Shown: piece after piece, positions 10,001-20,550 of the stretch
Position numbering within the stretch: the stretch's first letter is position 1
Layout of the letters: each line of letters opens with the position of its first letter
Source: Ichthyosporea sp. XGB-2017a
Lineage: Eukaryota; Opisthokonta; Ichthyosporea
Assembly: GCA_002811675.1 (NCBI GenBank)
Contig: PDIM01000107.1
Span: 174,013 to 220,413 of the forward strand
Length of the DNA stretch: 46,401 nt
Reading direction: 5' to 3'
The notes under the pieces: model-generated
Seen by the model: only the letters and a program-made list of their open reading frames with translations
The model's database searches: none
Told to the model about the DNA's origin: nothing
Translations under genes and position numbers: made by a program

Positions 10001-12419
10001 ATGGCACCAGCAAAGGAAAAGCAGTTGCAGGTAAGGTTTGGAATCCTGATTATTTGAGAGTTGGTTTGTTTCGTGATAATTAAAACTATGAATGAAATAT
10101 ATGTATGTCCCTTGTAGAATGCAATCACGTCTTCCGAGCAGTGGCAGGAGGTCATTGCACAAAAGGGGGTAGTGATCAATATTGATGTACATGAAAATTG
10201 GTGTGGTCCTTGCACTGTTATTCAAAATACCTTAAAGAGAATCAGAAATGACCAGCAGGATGAGATTTTGTTGTTCTATACGGTATGTATTTTTACATTA
10301 TTGCCCTGTTGTGTTTTAAGATCCTGAGTAGGGAAACTAACTGAGCGATATTTGGTGGTGGAATATCTAATTCATTGAACAGGCGGACACAGAGAAGATC
10401 CCTGAACTGCAGGCATATGTAGGAAGCTGTCAGCCCAAATTTTTCTTTTATGCTGAAGGCGAGCTTGTGGGAATTGTACGCGGGGTAAACAGTCCTCTTT
10501 TAGAGACTACTTTTCAGACTCTTTTGAATGTACAAAGGCAAATTATTGCGGGCGAGAGTGTGAAACATGCACCATTTGTGGACAATTATAAGCCCAATAC
10601 CATTTCAACTGGTAAGGCCATGTCAACAGCAGCATCAGGAGAAGCCAGAGAGCGAACCTATGCAATGATCAAACCTGATGCTGTTGGAGCAGAACAGGTA
10701 GAAGACATTCTTTCAAAGATAGCCCAGTCTGGATTTGAGGTAGTTAAGCGCAAAGACTTGACTCTCAGTAAAGAGAGAGCAGGCGAGTTTTATGCTGAGC
10801 ACGAGGGCAAGGAGTTCTATGATGGTCTCATTGAGTTTATGACAAGTGGACCAATTGTGGCTCTTCTTTTGTCAAAGCCAAACGCCATCAAAGATTGGAG
10901 AGAACTTATGGGCCCGACGAATTCGGAAAAGGCAAAGGAGGAAGCCCCAGAAAGCATCCGGGCAATGTTCGGAACCGACGGCCAAAAGAATGCAACTCAC
11001 GGGAGCGATTCTCCAGAGAGTGCAGAACGAGAAATTTCTCTCTTCTTCCCAGAAGAAACTGAGCCATCCAAGCTTCAGTATACTCTTGGTTTGATTAAAC
11101 CAGATGCTGTCGCCGCTGGCAATGTGGGTGACATTAAGGAGCGAATTGAAGCAGAGGGCTTTATGATAGTCAGGGAAGAGGAAATTACAGATCCTCCATT
11201 AGCAGCAGAAAGGGTTGGTGAGTTCTATGAAGAACATAAAGGGAAGCCCTTCTTTAATGGTCTTGTAGAATTTATGTCTAGCGGGCCACTTGTTGCCCTT
11301 ATATTGGGGCGTGTTAATGCAATTCAGGCATGGAGAAATGTCATGGGGCCAACCAATTCGGAAACCGCAAAAGAAGAAGCTCCAGGGAGTATCCGAGCGT
11401 TGTTTGGCACAGATGGACAAAAGAATGCGACTCATGGAAGTGATTCCGAGGCAAGCGCTGAAAGAGAGATTTCATTCTTCTTTCCTGACTTTACTGTGGA
11501 AGAATTGGTTGAGGAAGAAACTTTGGGAATTATTAAGCCCGACGCTGTTGCTGCAGGGAAAGTTGAAGATATTATCGAGGCAGTTTGCGCCAATGGATTT
11601 ACCATCGTTGAGCAAAAGGAGGTTTCTCTGTCGAAAGAAAGGGCTCAGAAATTTTATGCGGAACACGAAGGAAAGCCATTCTTTGAAGGTCTTGTTGAAT
11701 TCATGTCTAGTGGCCCTTGTGTCGCTTTGAAATTACACAAGAAGGGGGCCATCAAGGCATGGCGTAAGCTGATGGGACCAACGAACTCCGAACGTGCAAA
11801 GGAAGAGGAGCCACAGAGTCTTCGTGCTCTTTTTGGAACAGATGGGCAAAAGAATGCAACTCATGGAAGCGATTCCGTACAGAGTGCCGAAAGAGAATTG
11901 GACTTCTTCTTTGGAGAAGGTAGTAATGATGCCGAAGCAAAGCCAACGGTAGAAGGTGAGGCTGCCCCAGCTGCTGAAGGTGAGGCCGCCCCAGCTGCTG
12001 AAGGTGAGGCTGCCCCGGCTGCTGAAGGTGAGGCTGCCCCGGCTGCTGAAGGTGAGGCTGCTCCTGCCCCTGAAGGCGAGGCTGCCCCGGCTGCTGAAGG
12101 TGAGGCCGCACCCGCTGCTGAGGTCGAGGCAGAAGCAGTTCCAGCCGCAGAGGGTGAAGCGGAGGCAGCTCCAGCTGCCGAAGGAGACGAAGCAGCCCCT
12201 GCACCTGAAGGCGAAGGAGATGCTGCCCCTGCAGCCGCTGATGAAGCTGCGGAAGCAACGGACGCTGGAGAAGCAACCGATGGCCTGGGAGACACGTCCG
12301 ATCCTACAGATCTTGGTGATTTGGAAACTACGGATGCTGGAGAAACTACAGACGCCGGGGACGCGAACGAAGCTCCAGGCGACGATGCTGCGGCAGCAGA
12401 AGAAGCACCCGCAGAGTAA
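10001..12419 (+). CDS. NME8: Thioredoxin-triple nucleoside diphosphate kinase protein (NME8/TXNDC3 type)
   Basis: Exons 10001-10030, 10118-10282 and 10383-12419 are all phase 0 and encode 743 residues. Order: a thioredoxin domain with active site W38-C-G-P-C42; three NDK domains at about 154-287, 297-433 and 443-573; then a ~165-residue tail of EGEAAPAA-like repeats. This Trx+NDK3 layout is that of NME8/TXNDC3 and the sea-urchin/ascidian outer-dynein-arm intermediate chains, so an axonemal role is inferred. Each NDK domain keeps the catalytic-type His in KNATHGSDS (residues 271, 416, 559), unlike many partly degenerate animal copies. A Lys replaces the usual Arg in the GRN motif (GQKN). The tail follows nearly perfect 24-base DNA repeats and is longer than the human protein's. 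AATAAA lies at 12458. Confidence 0.9.
11948..12240 (+). repeat. 24-base tandem repeat coding EGEAAPAA units
   Basis: About six near-identical 24-base units (GAAGGTGAGGCTGCCCCAGC core) are followed by degenerating copies, all in frame within the Trx-NDK gene. They encode an Ala/Pro/Glu tail. Near-identical early units suggest recent expansion by slippage or unequal exchange. Confidence 0.85.
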
Positions 12420-12457
12420 TTCAAACAACCGCTTCAGTTCCAGCTTAATCCTGTTAA

Positions 12458-12463
12458 AATAAA
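12458..12463 (+). terminator. Polyadenylation signal of Trx-NDK gene
   Basis: AATAAA 39 bases after the stop. The opposing signal for eL42 (TTTATT on this strand) is at 12521-12526, so the two transcripts converge. Confidence 0.55.
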
Positions 12464-12520
12464 TTATACACAAAAAGCAAACATCGCACACGTTATCCGA
12501 AAAATTTAGGTATTTAAGGC

Positions 12521-12526
12521 TTTATT
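12521..12526 (-). terminator. Polyadenylation signal of eL42
   Basis: Minus-strand AATAAA 36 bases downstream of the eL42 stop codon. Confidence 0.55.
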
Positions 12527-12561
12527 GAAGGCTCAGAAACAAACAACTAATGTAACTGCAT

Positions 12562-13572
12562 TTAGAACATAATGGCCTGTCCCTTTCTCTTCTTGTCTCC
12601 TCCCAATTCGAAGTGCTTGCATCTCTTAATAGCGAGCTGCATCTTGTACTTGCACTGAGTGCATTCCAAACGAAGGGTGATCTTCTTGGTGGTCTTGGCT
12701 TTCTTGTGAAACACAGGTTTGGTCTGACCACCGAATCCGGACTGCTTTCGGTCGTAACGTCTCTTACCCTGGGCAAAGAGAGAAGCCTTACCAGTCTTGT
12801 ACTGAGAGACCTTGTGCAAGGTGTGCTTTCTGCATTTAGCAGCGGCACAGAAGGTTCTTCTGGTCTTAGGAATATTAACCTACAATTCAAACAAAAGTGC
12901 AACACTCGTTAGCCCCCATATTCTTTTCAACTTCATTAAGCCAAAAAAAAAAACATAAATAAAAGAACAAATAATCTCATTCCGCAGTTTAACCCCAACA
13001 CTAATTCACCGGAGAACACTATAAAACGTACTCATTCACGACACTGCAACCCTCGTTTTTACACTACAATTCAAATGCTAGCAAACTCCCTTCCACAGCA
13101 GTCAACAGAGGTACTGAAACGGAAATTTTTGCCAACCTCAATAAGCAAATCATCTCATTCCACCCATTATATTGCAGTGGAGCGTCTATGTTCCCCTTTA
13201 GTCCCCTCATTCAGTTTTCGATATCGCCATGAAACAACCAATAAATCGATAAAGTACGCCGTCGTGTAGTACGAGTGCATCAAGATCATCACTTCCAGCT
13301 AACCATGGTCTTATGTTTACACTTTCTTCCCTTCATATGCCCCGCCCACCGTTCGAGTTCATTCAACACCGTCAAGCAGTCCATAACAACATCTAAAATA
13401 AATTACCAGCTCAAATGTGGGTAATTCAGGTAATTATCTACGTAATCATACATCTATCCCCCTTCACGGATGCGTGCCCATATCCTTTCATCTATCCATC
13501 CATCCATCCATCGAAACAAACAACCAATCACTCAAAACGCAGACACACACACAAGAAAAATCATCTTACCAT
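12562..13572 (-). CDS. RPL36A: 60S ribosomal protein eL42 (L36a/L44)
   Basis: Minus strand. The main exon 12879-12562 encodes [10 protein letters not shown]...GQAIMF, which lacks only the initiator Met. The best upstream match is ATG|GTAAGA at 13572-13570, giving a one-codon first exon, a ~690-base intron and a 106-residue product, the usual eL42 length. The only other ATG|GT in the interval is at 13306 (ATG|GTTAGC), a weaker donor. Zinc-ligand cysteines and the E-site loop [18 protein letters not shown] are present. Pro56, whose change gives cycloheximide resistance in yeasts, is retained. The minus-strand AATAAA (TTTATT at 12521) follows the stop. The product is certain; the first exon is an inference. 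Confidence 0.85.
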
Positions 13573-13984
13573 TTTTGATTACTCCTGTTTTTCTTTTAAA
13601 TTTCAAATAATTAAAAATCCAAACAAGTGGCAAAAGAGAAAGGGTCAATATTCCTCACAGGCCAGCTGGACAGGGAAATATATAGCAAAGAAAAATTAAC
13701 AAAGAAAAACAATTGATTTTATAATGTACCGCATGTTTTCATGCTAACCCCTTAGCTATGGAAATTCCTATAGTAAAGCCCACAGCCAATCAGGAGAGGG
13801 GTATAAGTCGTATTGGTAATAGATCCCGAGAAAATAATTCCCCGCGGCCTTGATTATAAATTGGGCCTTCGATTCCAGCAGGCCGCCCCCGCGCCTTTTT
13901 GAAGTTTTGGCAATTGGCGATGATCGCGAAAATATTGTTTTTTTTTTTTTTTTGTTATTTTTTTTTTTTTTTGGTTCAAAAAAA
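13573..13984. promoter_or_regulatory. Probable eL42 promoter region
   Basis: No gene seen. Upstream of the inferred eL42 start are TATATA (about 13678), TATGGAAAT (13757-13765), and a CCAAT box within AGCCAATCAG (13784-13793). The same 10-mer lies in the HMG-box/PGAP1 promoter at 39709. Poly-T runs precede the gap. Confidence 0.4.
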
Positions 13985-14982
13985 NNNNNNNNNNNNNNNN
14001 NNNNNNNNNNNNNNNNNNNNNNNNNNNNNNNNNNNNNNNNNNNNNNNNNNNNNNNNNNNNNNNNNNNNNNNNNNNNNNNNNNNNNNNNNNNNNNNNNNNN
14101 NNNNNNNNNNNNNNNNNNNNNNNNNNNNNNNNNNNNNNNNNNNNNNNNNNNNNNNNNNNNNNNNNNNNNNNNNNNNNNNNNNNNNNNNNNNNNNNNNNNN
14201 NNNNNNNNNNNNNNNNNNNNNNNNNNNNNNNNNNNNNNNNNNNNNNNNNNNNNNNNNNNNNNNNNNNNNNNNNNNNNNNNNNNNNNNNNNNNNNNNNNNN
14301 NNNNNNNNNNNNNNNNNNNNNNNNNNNNNNNNNNNNNNNNNNNNNNNNNNNNNNNNNNNNNNNNNNNNNNNNNNNNNNNNNNNNNNNNNNNNNNNNNNNN
14401 NNNNNNNNNNNNNNNNNNNNNNNNNNNNNNNNNNNNNNNNNNNNNNNNNNNNNNNNNNNNNNNNNNNNNNNNNNNNNNNNNNNNNNNNNNNNNNNNNNNN
14501 NNNNNNNNNNNNNNNNNNNNNNNNNNNNNNNNNNNNNNNNNNNNNNNNNNNNNNNNNNNNNNNNNNNNNNNNNNNNNNNNNNNNNNNNNNNNNNNNNNNN
14601 NNNNNNNNNNNNNNNNNNNNNNNNNNNNNNNNNNNNNNNNNNNNNNNNNNNNNNNNNNNNNNNNNNNNNNNNNNNNNNNNNNNNNNNNNNNNNNNNNNNN
14701 NNNNNNNNNNNNNNNNNNNNNNNNNNNNNNNNNNNNNNNNNNNNNNNNNNNNNNNNNNNNNNNNNNNNNNNNNNNNNNNNNNNNNNNNNNNNNNNNNNNN
14801 NNNNNNNNNNNNNNNNNNNNNNNNNNNNNNNNNNNNNNNNNNNNNNNNNNNNNNNNNNNNNNNNNNNNNNNNNNNNNNNNNNNNNNNNNNNNNNNNNNNN
14901 NNNNNNNNNNNNNNNNNNNNNNNNNNNNNNNNNNNNNNNNNNNNNNNNNNNNNNNNNNNNNNNNNNNNNNNNNNNNNNNNNN
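13985..14982. other. Assembly gap (998 N)
   Basis: Unsequenced bases flanked by poly-T/poly-A tracts, so the gap probably reflects homopolymer sequence. Any gene here would be invisible. Confidence 0.99.
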
Positions 14983-15197
14983 TTTTTTTTTTTATGTTAC
15001 TTTTTCATTGTTTTGGTATAAAAAAAAAATTAGGAAAAAAAACGTGAGTGGTGTTTTATAAGTCATGTACTTTGTTTTAGCTGTAGATAACATTAAGAAT
15101 TAGGAGTGTTTTATGTTGATTTGGATTTAAGTTCAGTGCCTCTGAATTCATTTTTGATTTGTAGTTGTTGTTGTAGTGGTTTATGATCAGAAGAATC

Positions 15198-16227
15198 ATG
15201 TCTCAGTTCAAGCCTGTTGTAAGCGGAGCCCCCAACTCCCTTGGATTTAAGCAGTATATGAGTAAGTAGCCACTTTATGCCAAAGGTGTACTCCATTGGC
15301 ATTTGTGTTGGAATGGAGGAAGGAAGACTAGGGATGGAGAGCTAAATCACTTTTGCTTTTGTTTTGTAACGTTTTTGATTGTTTCTGTCTGTGTTGTTTT
15401 GTTGATGGGTGTGTTATTGTGGCACAGAGGGATCCAGCGGTGCCGTATCTTTGTGGCACGATATTCCCTTGTACGCCAATGCCGAAAAGACTTTGCTCAA
15501 CATGGTTGTTGAAATTCCTAGATGGAGCAATGCCAAGCTTGAAATTAGCAAAGAAGATAAGTTGAATCCCATTATTCAAGATACCAAGAAGGGAAAGCTT
15601 AGATTTGTGCACAACATCTTTCCCCACAAAGGTTACATCTGGAACTACGGTGCATTCCCCCAGACTTATGAAGATCCAGAACACGTTGACAAGGACACTG
15701 GATGCAAAGGGGACTGTGATCCTTTGGATGTTATTGAAATCGGAAGCCGTGTCAAGAAGAGCGGTGAGGTCATTCAAGTTAAGGTCTTGGGACTTAAGGC
15801 CCTTTTGGATGAAGGAGAAACTGACTGGAAAATTGTTGCCATCGATGCTGCCGATCCTATGGCCGACAAAGTGAACGACATTGAAGATGTTGAGACCCAC
15901 TTTCCCGGTCTTATGGATGCTACTTACGAGTGGTTTACCTGGTACAAGGTCCCTGCTGGAAAGCCCTTGAATGACTTTGCCTTCAACGGAGCCTCCAAGG
16001 ACAAGGCCTTTGCCATGAGAATCGTTGAAGAGACTTATGAGGCCTGGAAAAACCTTCTTGACGGAAAGACTGCCGCTCACGGAAGTGCCCTCGAGTCTGT
16101 TACTTATGGATCAAAGAAGATTTCTCAAGCTGATGCTGATGCAGTCGTCTCAGCTGCCCCTGCTGCTGCCCCAGCTGAACCCATCGCTGACGAAGTTGAC
16201 GCCTGGCACCATGTTATTAAGAAGTAA
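15198..16227 (+). CDS. PPA1: Soluble (family I) inorganic pyrophosphatase
   Basis: Exons 15198-15261 and 15428-16227 (166-base GTAAGT...CAG intron, phase 1) encode 287 residues. The enzyme hydrolyses pyrophosphate to phosphate, pulling biosynthetic reactions forward. Nearly every stretch matches yeast IPP1: WHDIPLYA, NMVVEIPRW, LNPIIQDTKKGKLRFV, GYIWNYGAFPQT, LLDEGETDWK and DIEDVETHFPG. The metal-binding signature reads DCDPLDV. The three Asp ligands are present, but the second position is Cys where the family usually has Asn, Gly, Ser or Asp. The C-terminus has a short Ala/Pro linker and ends AWHHVIKK. There is no obvious transit peptide, so it is probably the cytosolic form. AATAAA at 16320. 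Confidence 0.95.
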
Positions 16228-16319
16228 ATGCGACTTAATAGCGAGGAGGTGCAATTTCAAAACTGACTGATGCGTCAAAGGTGTCAGTTGGCCCCTTCAC
16301 AACAAACCCCTTCATCTGA

Positions 16320-16325
16320 AATAAA
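16320..16325 (+). terminator. Polyadenylation signal of pyrophosphatase
   Basis: AATAAA 93 bases after the pyrophosphatase stop. A minus-strand counterpart for uL1m lies at 16402-16407. Confidence 0.5.
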
Positions 16326-16524
16326 TGTTTCCGGCAAAGGCGTTTTCTTTCATTCTATACCCCAGTCTTGTTTTAAATATTTTCAGCTGGAGTTTGCCCA
16401 GTTTATTTTCTTTTCAAATCTGAATATAGCTTTTTTTTTTTCTACTGAGCCCCTCTTCTTCTTAAATATACAAATGCTAGCTCCAACCATTTCCCATTTT
16501 CTTTGTTCCAACACTCTTCTACTT

Positions 16525-17601
16525 CTACACAGTCTCCACATTCTCAAGAGGAATAAAAGGAAGTTCAGGGCCACTCAAAGCACAGCTTTCAATCCACCCT
16601 GACCCACAGTCGTTATCAACACCGTGCTGCTGCACTTCGGATACGAGAAACCTTACATTTTCCTCTATTTGCTCATCAGTCATCCAGAACTACAAAATAT
16701 AGAAGCCAAAACGATACTTAGCAAACCTGAGCATACAGATGTCACAACAGTCTTTTGCTTGTTGCACTTACCTCCCCTGCCTTAACGACAATAATACCGT
16801 CCGTACCACACTTGATTACAGTTCTATATAACATGTTGTGGATTTGCTTTCCAAATTCATCATCTTCGAATACGAGTCCATTCTTTACAGAAGGAAACTT
16901 TCCTTTCAGTGCGCGTTTAAAGTCCGGTGTCAGAGTCTTAAGTAATGTTTTCTGCACCCCAATAAGATTTTTTTTCCCTCGAATCTTGACCGCGGTGCGA
17001 TCTCGGAGCTAAAACGGTGAAAAACAAAACTTAAGTTAGTAAGCAATTGAATTCTTTTCCACAAAAGACATCAAAAAACACAAACTCTAAATTCACTTAC
17101 GTTGCACATATCATCAAATGACAAGACTCTATTGGCACCCGTATCTAAGGCAATCTTGGCCATTTCATCATCACAGTAAATGTTCAACTGACGTTGAGGC
17201 TTTTTAAATTGATGGGGAACCAAGCAATATCTTGGCACAATAGCCTTGGATCTTACTTTCTTTTTTAATTCTTTACCCTTCAGATGTTTTACTTTAAACG
17301 TTAAGTTGTATGTCACCATATTATTGTTTAGATTTCCCACAGAAAACGCCCGAGCAGCTCGAAAGGCTACATCCCAGCTGTATCGAGGCTGTACAGCTTC
17401 TCGCTTGAAGTGGAAGGTCAACTCCTCTTCCGGGGAAGGAGGCAGTCTCTGCTCCACCTCACTCTTGGTGGCATGATACATCGCATTCCCACAGGCAAAT
17501 TTACTATTACCGCGCTGTCTAAGAAGCGGCAACCCATTTACACCACCAAATCTACCGCACTGCAACGCCTTGGCGATTGTGTTGTTAAATAATCCTCCCA
17601 T
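16525..17601 (-). CDS. MRPL1: Probable mitochondrial ribosomal protein uL1m
   Basis: Minus-strand exons 17601-17101, 17008-16772 and 16689-16525 (phase 0 junctions; introns 92 and 82 bases) give 300 residues. uL1 forms the L1 stalk of the large subunit. Recognisable uL1 features: a basic strand (KKKVRSKAIVPRY) then QRQLNIYCDDEMAKIALDTG and ANRVLSFDDM, resembling the 'A..A...GA..V' block; and at the end IIVVKAGEFWMTDEQIEENV, resembling uL1 'IG...F..EQL.EN'. The latter appears only after splicing exons 2 and 3. The N-terminus (residues 1-45) lacks acidic residues and carries Arg/Lys, as a mitochondrial presequence would. The frame is open upstream but has no ATG before 17601. Similarity is modest, so the family call is probable rather than certain. 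Confidence 0.68.
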
Positions 17602-18075
17602 ATTGCGAAACCCAAAAAAAAAACAAAACAAAAGTACCAGCACTTGGTTTCCCTTCTTTTCCCCACTTTTTATCTCTTTCTTTTCCTTTCTTTCCTTCAA
17701 TCCAACGCGCACAATCCAACAGAAGCAGATCAATACACCAGTTGAGATCAACAACAAAACCAAAAAAAAAGAGAAAGAAAATAAATAAAACAAAACAAAA
17801 AAGAAATGAAACACGGAAGGAAAAGGGACAAAAGGGCATTTTGTTATGTATGGAAATGTCCATAGATAAGGAGGAAACCATGATGCATGGACGTGGTTGG
17901 AGTGTAATATTCCCTTGTGGGAATATCAATTAATGGTGTTTATTTGAAAGGAAGGAGAAAACGCAGAGAAGCATGTCGTAACTTATACGTTCAGAGGGAA
18001 AGAGAATGGAAAAATGAGTAAACAGTGCTGCTGTGTATAGTGGGAGGATGGCAAGCTAAATTAAGGAATGTTATA
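17602..18075. other. Intergenic region between uL1m and the 5-phosphatase
   Basis: Both neighbours are on the minus strand, so this holds the uL1m promoter and the phosphatase 3' UTR. It contains TATGGAAAT (17849-17857), an exact inverted repeat ATATTCCC-TTGT-GGGAATAT (17907-17926), and a minus-strand AATAAA (17939-17944) for the phosphatase. No coding signal. Confidence 0.5.
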
Positions 18076-19896
18076 TCACAATAGGGTGCATAGGGAGCTT
18101 GAAGGGCCTGCTTTGCTCATGTTTGGGTTGTTTTTAAATATTGGATGACGAGGTGGACCACCTGACTTATTCTTTGTTTTATCAGGCACGATGGATAACT
18201 GCTCTAACTTTTTCTTTAGTCCGTGGCTATTGAGTCGAATGACAGTCCTATCTCCGGCCGCTTTGGAGCTAGCAACAGCATCGGCCTCTGGTTTCCCCAA
18301 CTCTTCAGCTGAAGTGCTTTTTCTTCGAGTCACCATCAACATAGGTTCTTTGGTTTCTTTCTCTTCCTTATCCTCACCCTCCGCGATGAGTTCATCTGTG
18401 TGTAACCATGCTTTAAACACGCTCACTACAGGCTTGTGGTCTGAGAAAACAATCTCTTGTTTGCTGTCGTACAAAACTTGATTCAATGAATGGTCACAGC
18501 CACTCCCTTCAATGTGCGGCATTGTAGTTTTAAATAGAATACGATCTGTCCAGGAAGGAATCCTTGCTTTAGCAGATGAATCATAATTATTCGTACCAAT
18601 GTCATACTTGTACGTTGGCTTGAAGTGAATGTACCCTTCCATAAACCCCTGCAAAGGATCGAACACATTGCCCTTTTGACGCTCAGCCCATAGTTGATCG
18701 TTTTCACGAAGTACTTCAAACATCTCTTTTTCTAATATGCTGTCTACTACACTCCTATTCCCGTCAATTCGATAGTTCAGATCCCCCATCCAAATGAAAT
18801 GGTCAACATAATCACTTAGGTCGTCTTTCCCATTGAACTGAAGTTTGTTCTTATGTACCCCACGATCTTGAACCACGCTGGTGCGACAATGCTGAAGTCC
18901 TTTACACGCTTCCGGATCCGAAAGCGCTCTTCTTGCTTTTCGCGGGTTAAAATCTTTTCCCTCTGCAAAATTACGAGTAGGTCCGGTTCCTCGCCTTGAC
19001 TTTGGTCCCAGGCAAGGAAAGCTAAGTTCCTTCATAATTCTACGAAAATCCTCATTTCGCTCTTTTACCTTTCCCTGGTGCGCAGCAAAATGTGAGCTGA
19101 TAAATAAAAAGGATGTCTTGTGAAAGTTGAAAGTGACACCGACCCCACCCTTATTCCCCACCACGTTCCCAATCCCCGTGGACACAGAAGAAGTCTGCAC
19201 CTGTGTGATGTAAGGTCTGAGAAATTTTGAGACAAACACGCATATGTGAATTTGACCCAAAGTCTTTCCTGCAAGCATTACATATTGAGGCCCCAGAGCC
19301 ATTCTTATACGACGTTCCCATTCCTTGTCCTTTGTTCGAGGCAACTCTTGTGTCCCAATTACGTACACATCATAGGCATTCACATGTTTTCTCGGATAGT
19401 CCACAAGTCCCTCCAAAGATTCTGGCAGTCCCTATGGTGCGAATAAGATGCAGATCCATTTCAAGACATTTGGTAAAGAATAAGTACCACACAGAAAGAA
19501 AGTTATTTCATGTATAGTGTTTAGCCTGCTTACCTCTTCATCGTGTACATTCCAGGTTGCACAATATATGCTTAAATATAGATCCAAAGGCCCTGCTACT
19601 TCCTCTTCGGTCTTGTCCGAACACTTTTCCCTATCTGCCTTCTCTAGACTCTCTATCTTGCTGGGAGTAGGTGTGAGCCATCCAAAGCTACTTTTCTTGC
19701 TCTTTTTACTATCTGAACTCTTTTTTCGATTTTTGATCGAAGAGCTACTTTGTGCAGAAGAAGCCGATTTGCTTGAGGATTTCGATTTAAGGGAGGAGGA
19801 AGAGGAGGACTTTCTTGAAGATCCTGACCTCAAAGAGGAGGAAATAGAGCCTTTAGAGCCCTCACCAGATATGGACCCTGACCCTGAAAGCGGCAT
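18076..19896 (-). CDS. INPP5E: Inositol polyphosphate 5-phosphatase, INPP5E-like, with C-terminal CAAX box
   Basis: Minus-strand exons 19896-19534 and 19431-18076 (102-base intron, phase 0) give 572 residues. The open frame extends above 19896 but has no earlier ATG. Residues 1-90 are Ser/Lys/Gly-rich and probably disordered. The catalytic domain begins LYLSIYCATWNV and carries DVYVIGTQE, SFLFISSHFAAHQGKV, WMGDLNYRI, RIPSWTDRILF and SDHKPV, the full set for removing the 5-phosphate of phosphoinositides. The link DEE-GLPESLEGL across the intron resembles INPP5E. The protein ends CTLL, a CAAX-type motif whose final Leu favours geranylgeranylation; vertebrate INPP5E is prenylated and ciliary. 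An insertion of ~60 residues (SRRGTGPT...VQDRGVHK) interrupts the domain. Ciliary location is inferred. Confidence 0.83.
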
Positions 19897-20550
19897 GAGG
19901 CGTACCAGACTCACACCGAGAGCCTTGATACCCGAGTAGCGTTCCAATAACTAGATCTCCCCTTCTTAGTTAGAGAATATAGCCCTCCTTTGAGGACCTT
20001 TTGTGTCATTTAAATTTAAAAGACAATCCCCATCCGAAATGATAAAAAGAGGAAATTATAAAAATGTATTATAAGAATATATAAGATTCAAGCAACTGGA
20101 AAGACAGCTAAGAATATGAAGATCCTTCAGGAACAGAAAGAAAAATAAAAATAATAATAGAGAAAAAAAGAGTCCAAATTTTTGCGGATTCATTCCGCTG
20201 TCTGCAGAATTAAAATTTCATTTTGAATTTTGATGATTTTCTCTTTCTTATTTTTTCTATTTTTAGTTAGAAACTCATAATTAACAATTATTAAGAGGGT
20301 GGGGGATCTAATTTTATAATTTTGCCAAGTTACACATCGTCGAGACTTAGAGAGAGAGAGAGATGAAGGGGCAGCTGATCGCCGCTAGAGTGAGCGAAGT
20401 CATTACCCATTGTTATTGCTATGACAAGTTTTGGTTTGAATGGGGCTTTTGGGATTTGTGTGCTATTGGGTTGTTTGTTTTGTTCAGATCCCTTTGAGTG
20501 AGTGATTTAGTGGTATTATTATTGTTATTTCCTTTTTGTTTATTATAGTT
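19897..20550. other. Divergent spacer, 5-phosphatase / riboflavin synthase
   Basis: AT-rich, with an (AG)n run near 20350. A short upstream frame starts at ATG 20363 and ends at 20497 (44 codons) ahead of the riboflavin synthase ATG. It could be a uORF, or part of a 5'-UTR intron (GTGAGC near 20390 to TATTATAG at about 20548). No larger gene is seen. Confidence 0.45.

Noticed and set aside
11733-12491. Minus-strand frames of 170-250 residues opposite the EGEAAPAA repeats
   Set aside because: Stop-free only because the repeat has biased codons; composition-driven shadows.
13850-15061. Apparent 400-residue frame across the N gap
   Set aside because: Almost entirely unknown bases; carries no coding information.
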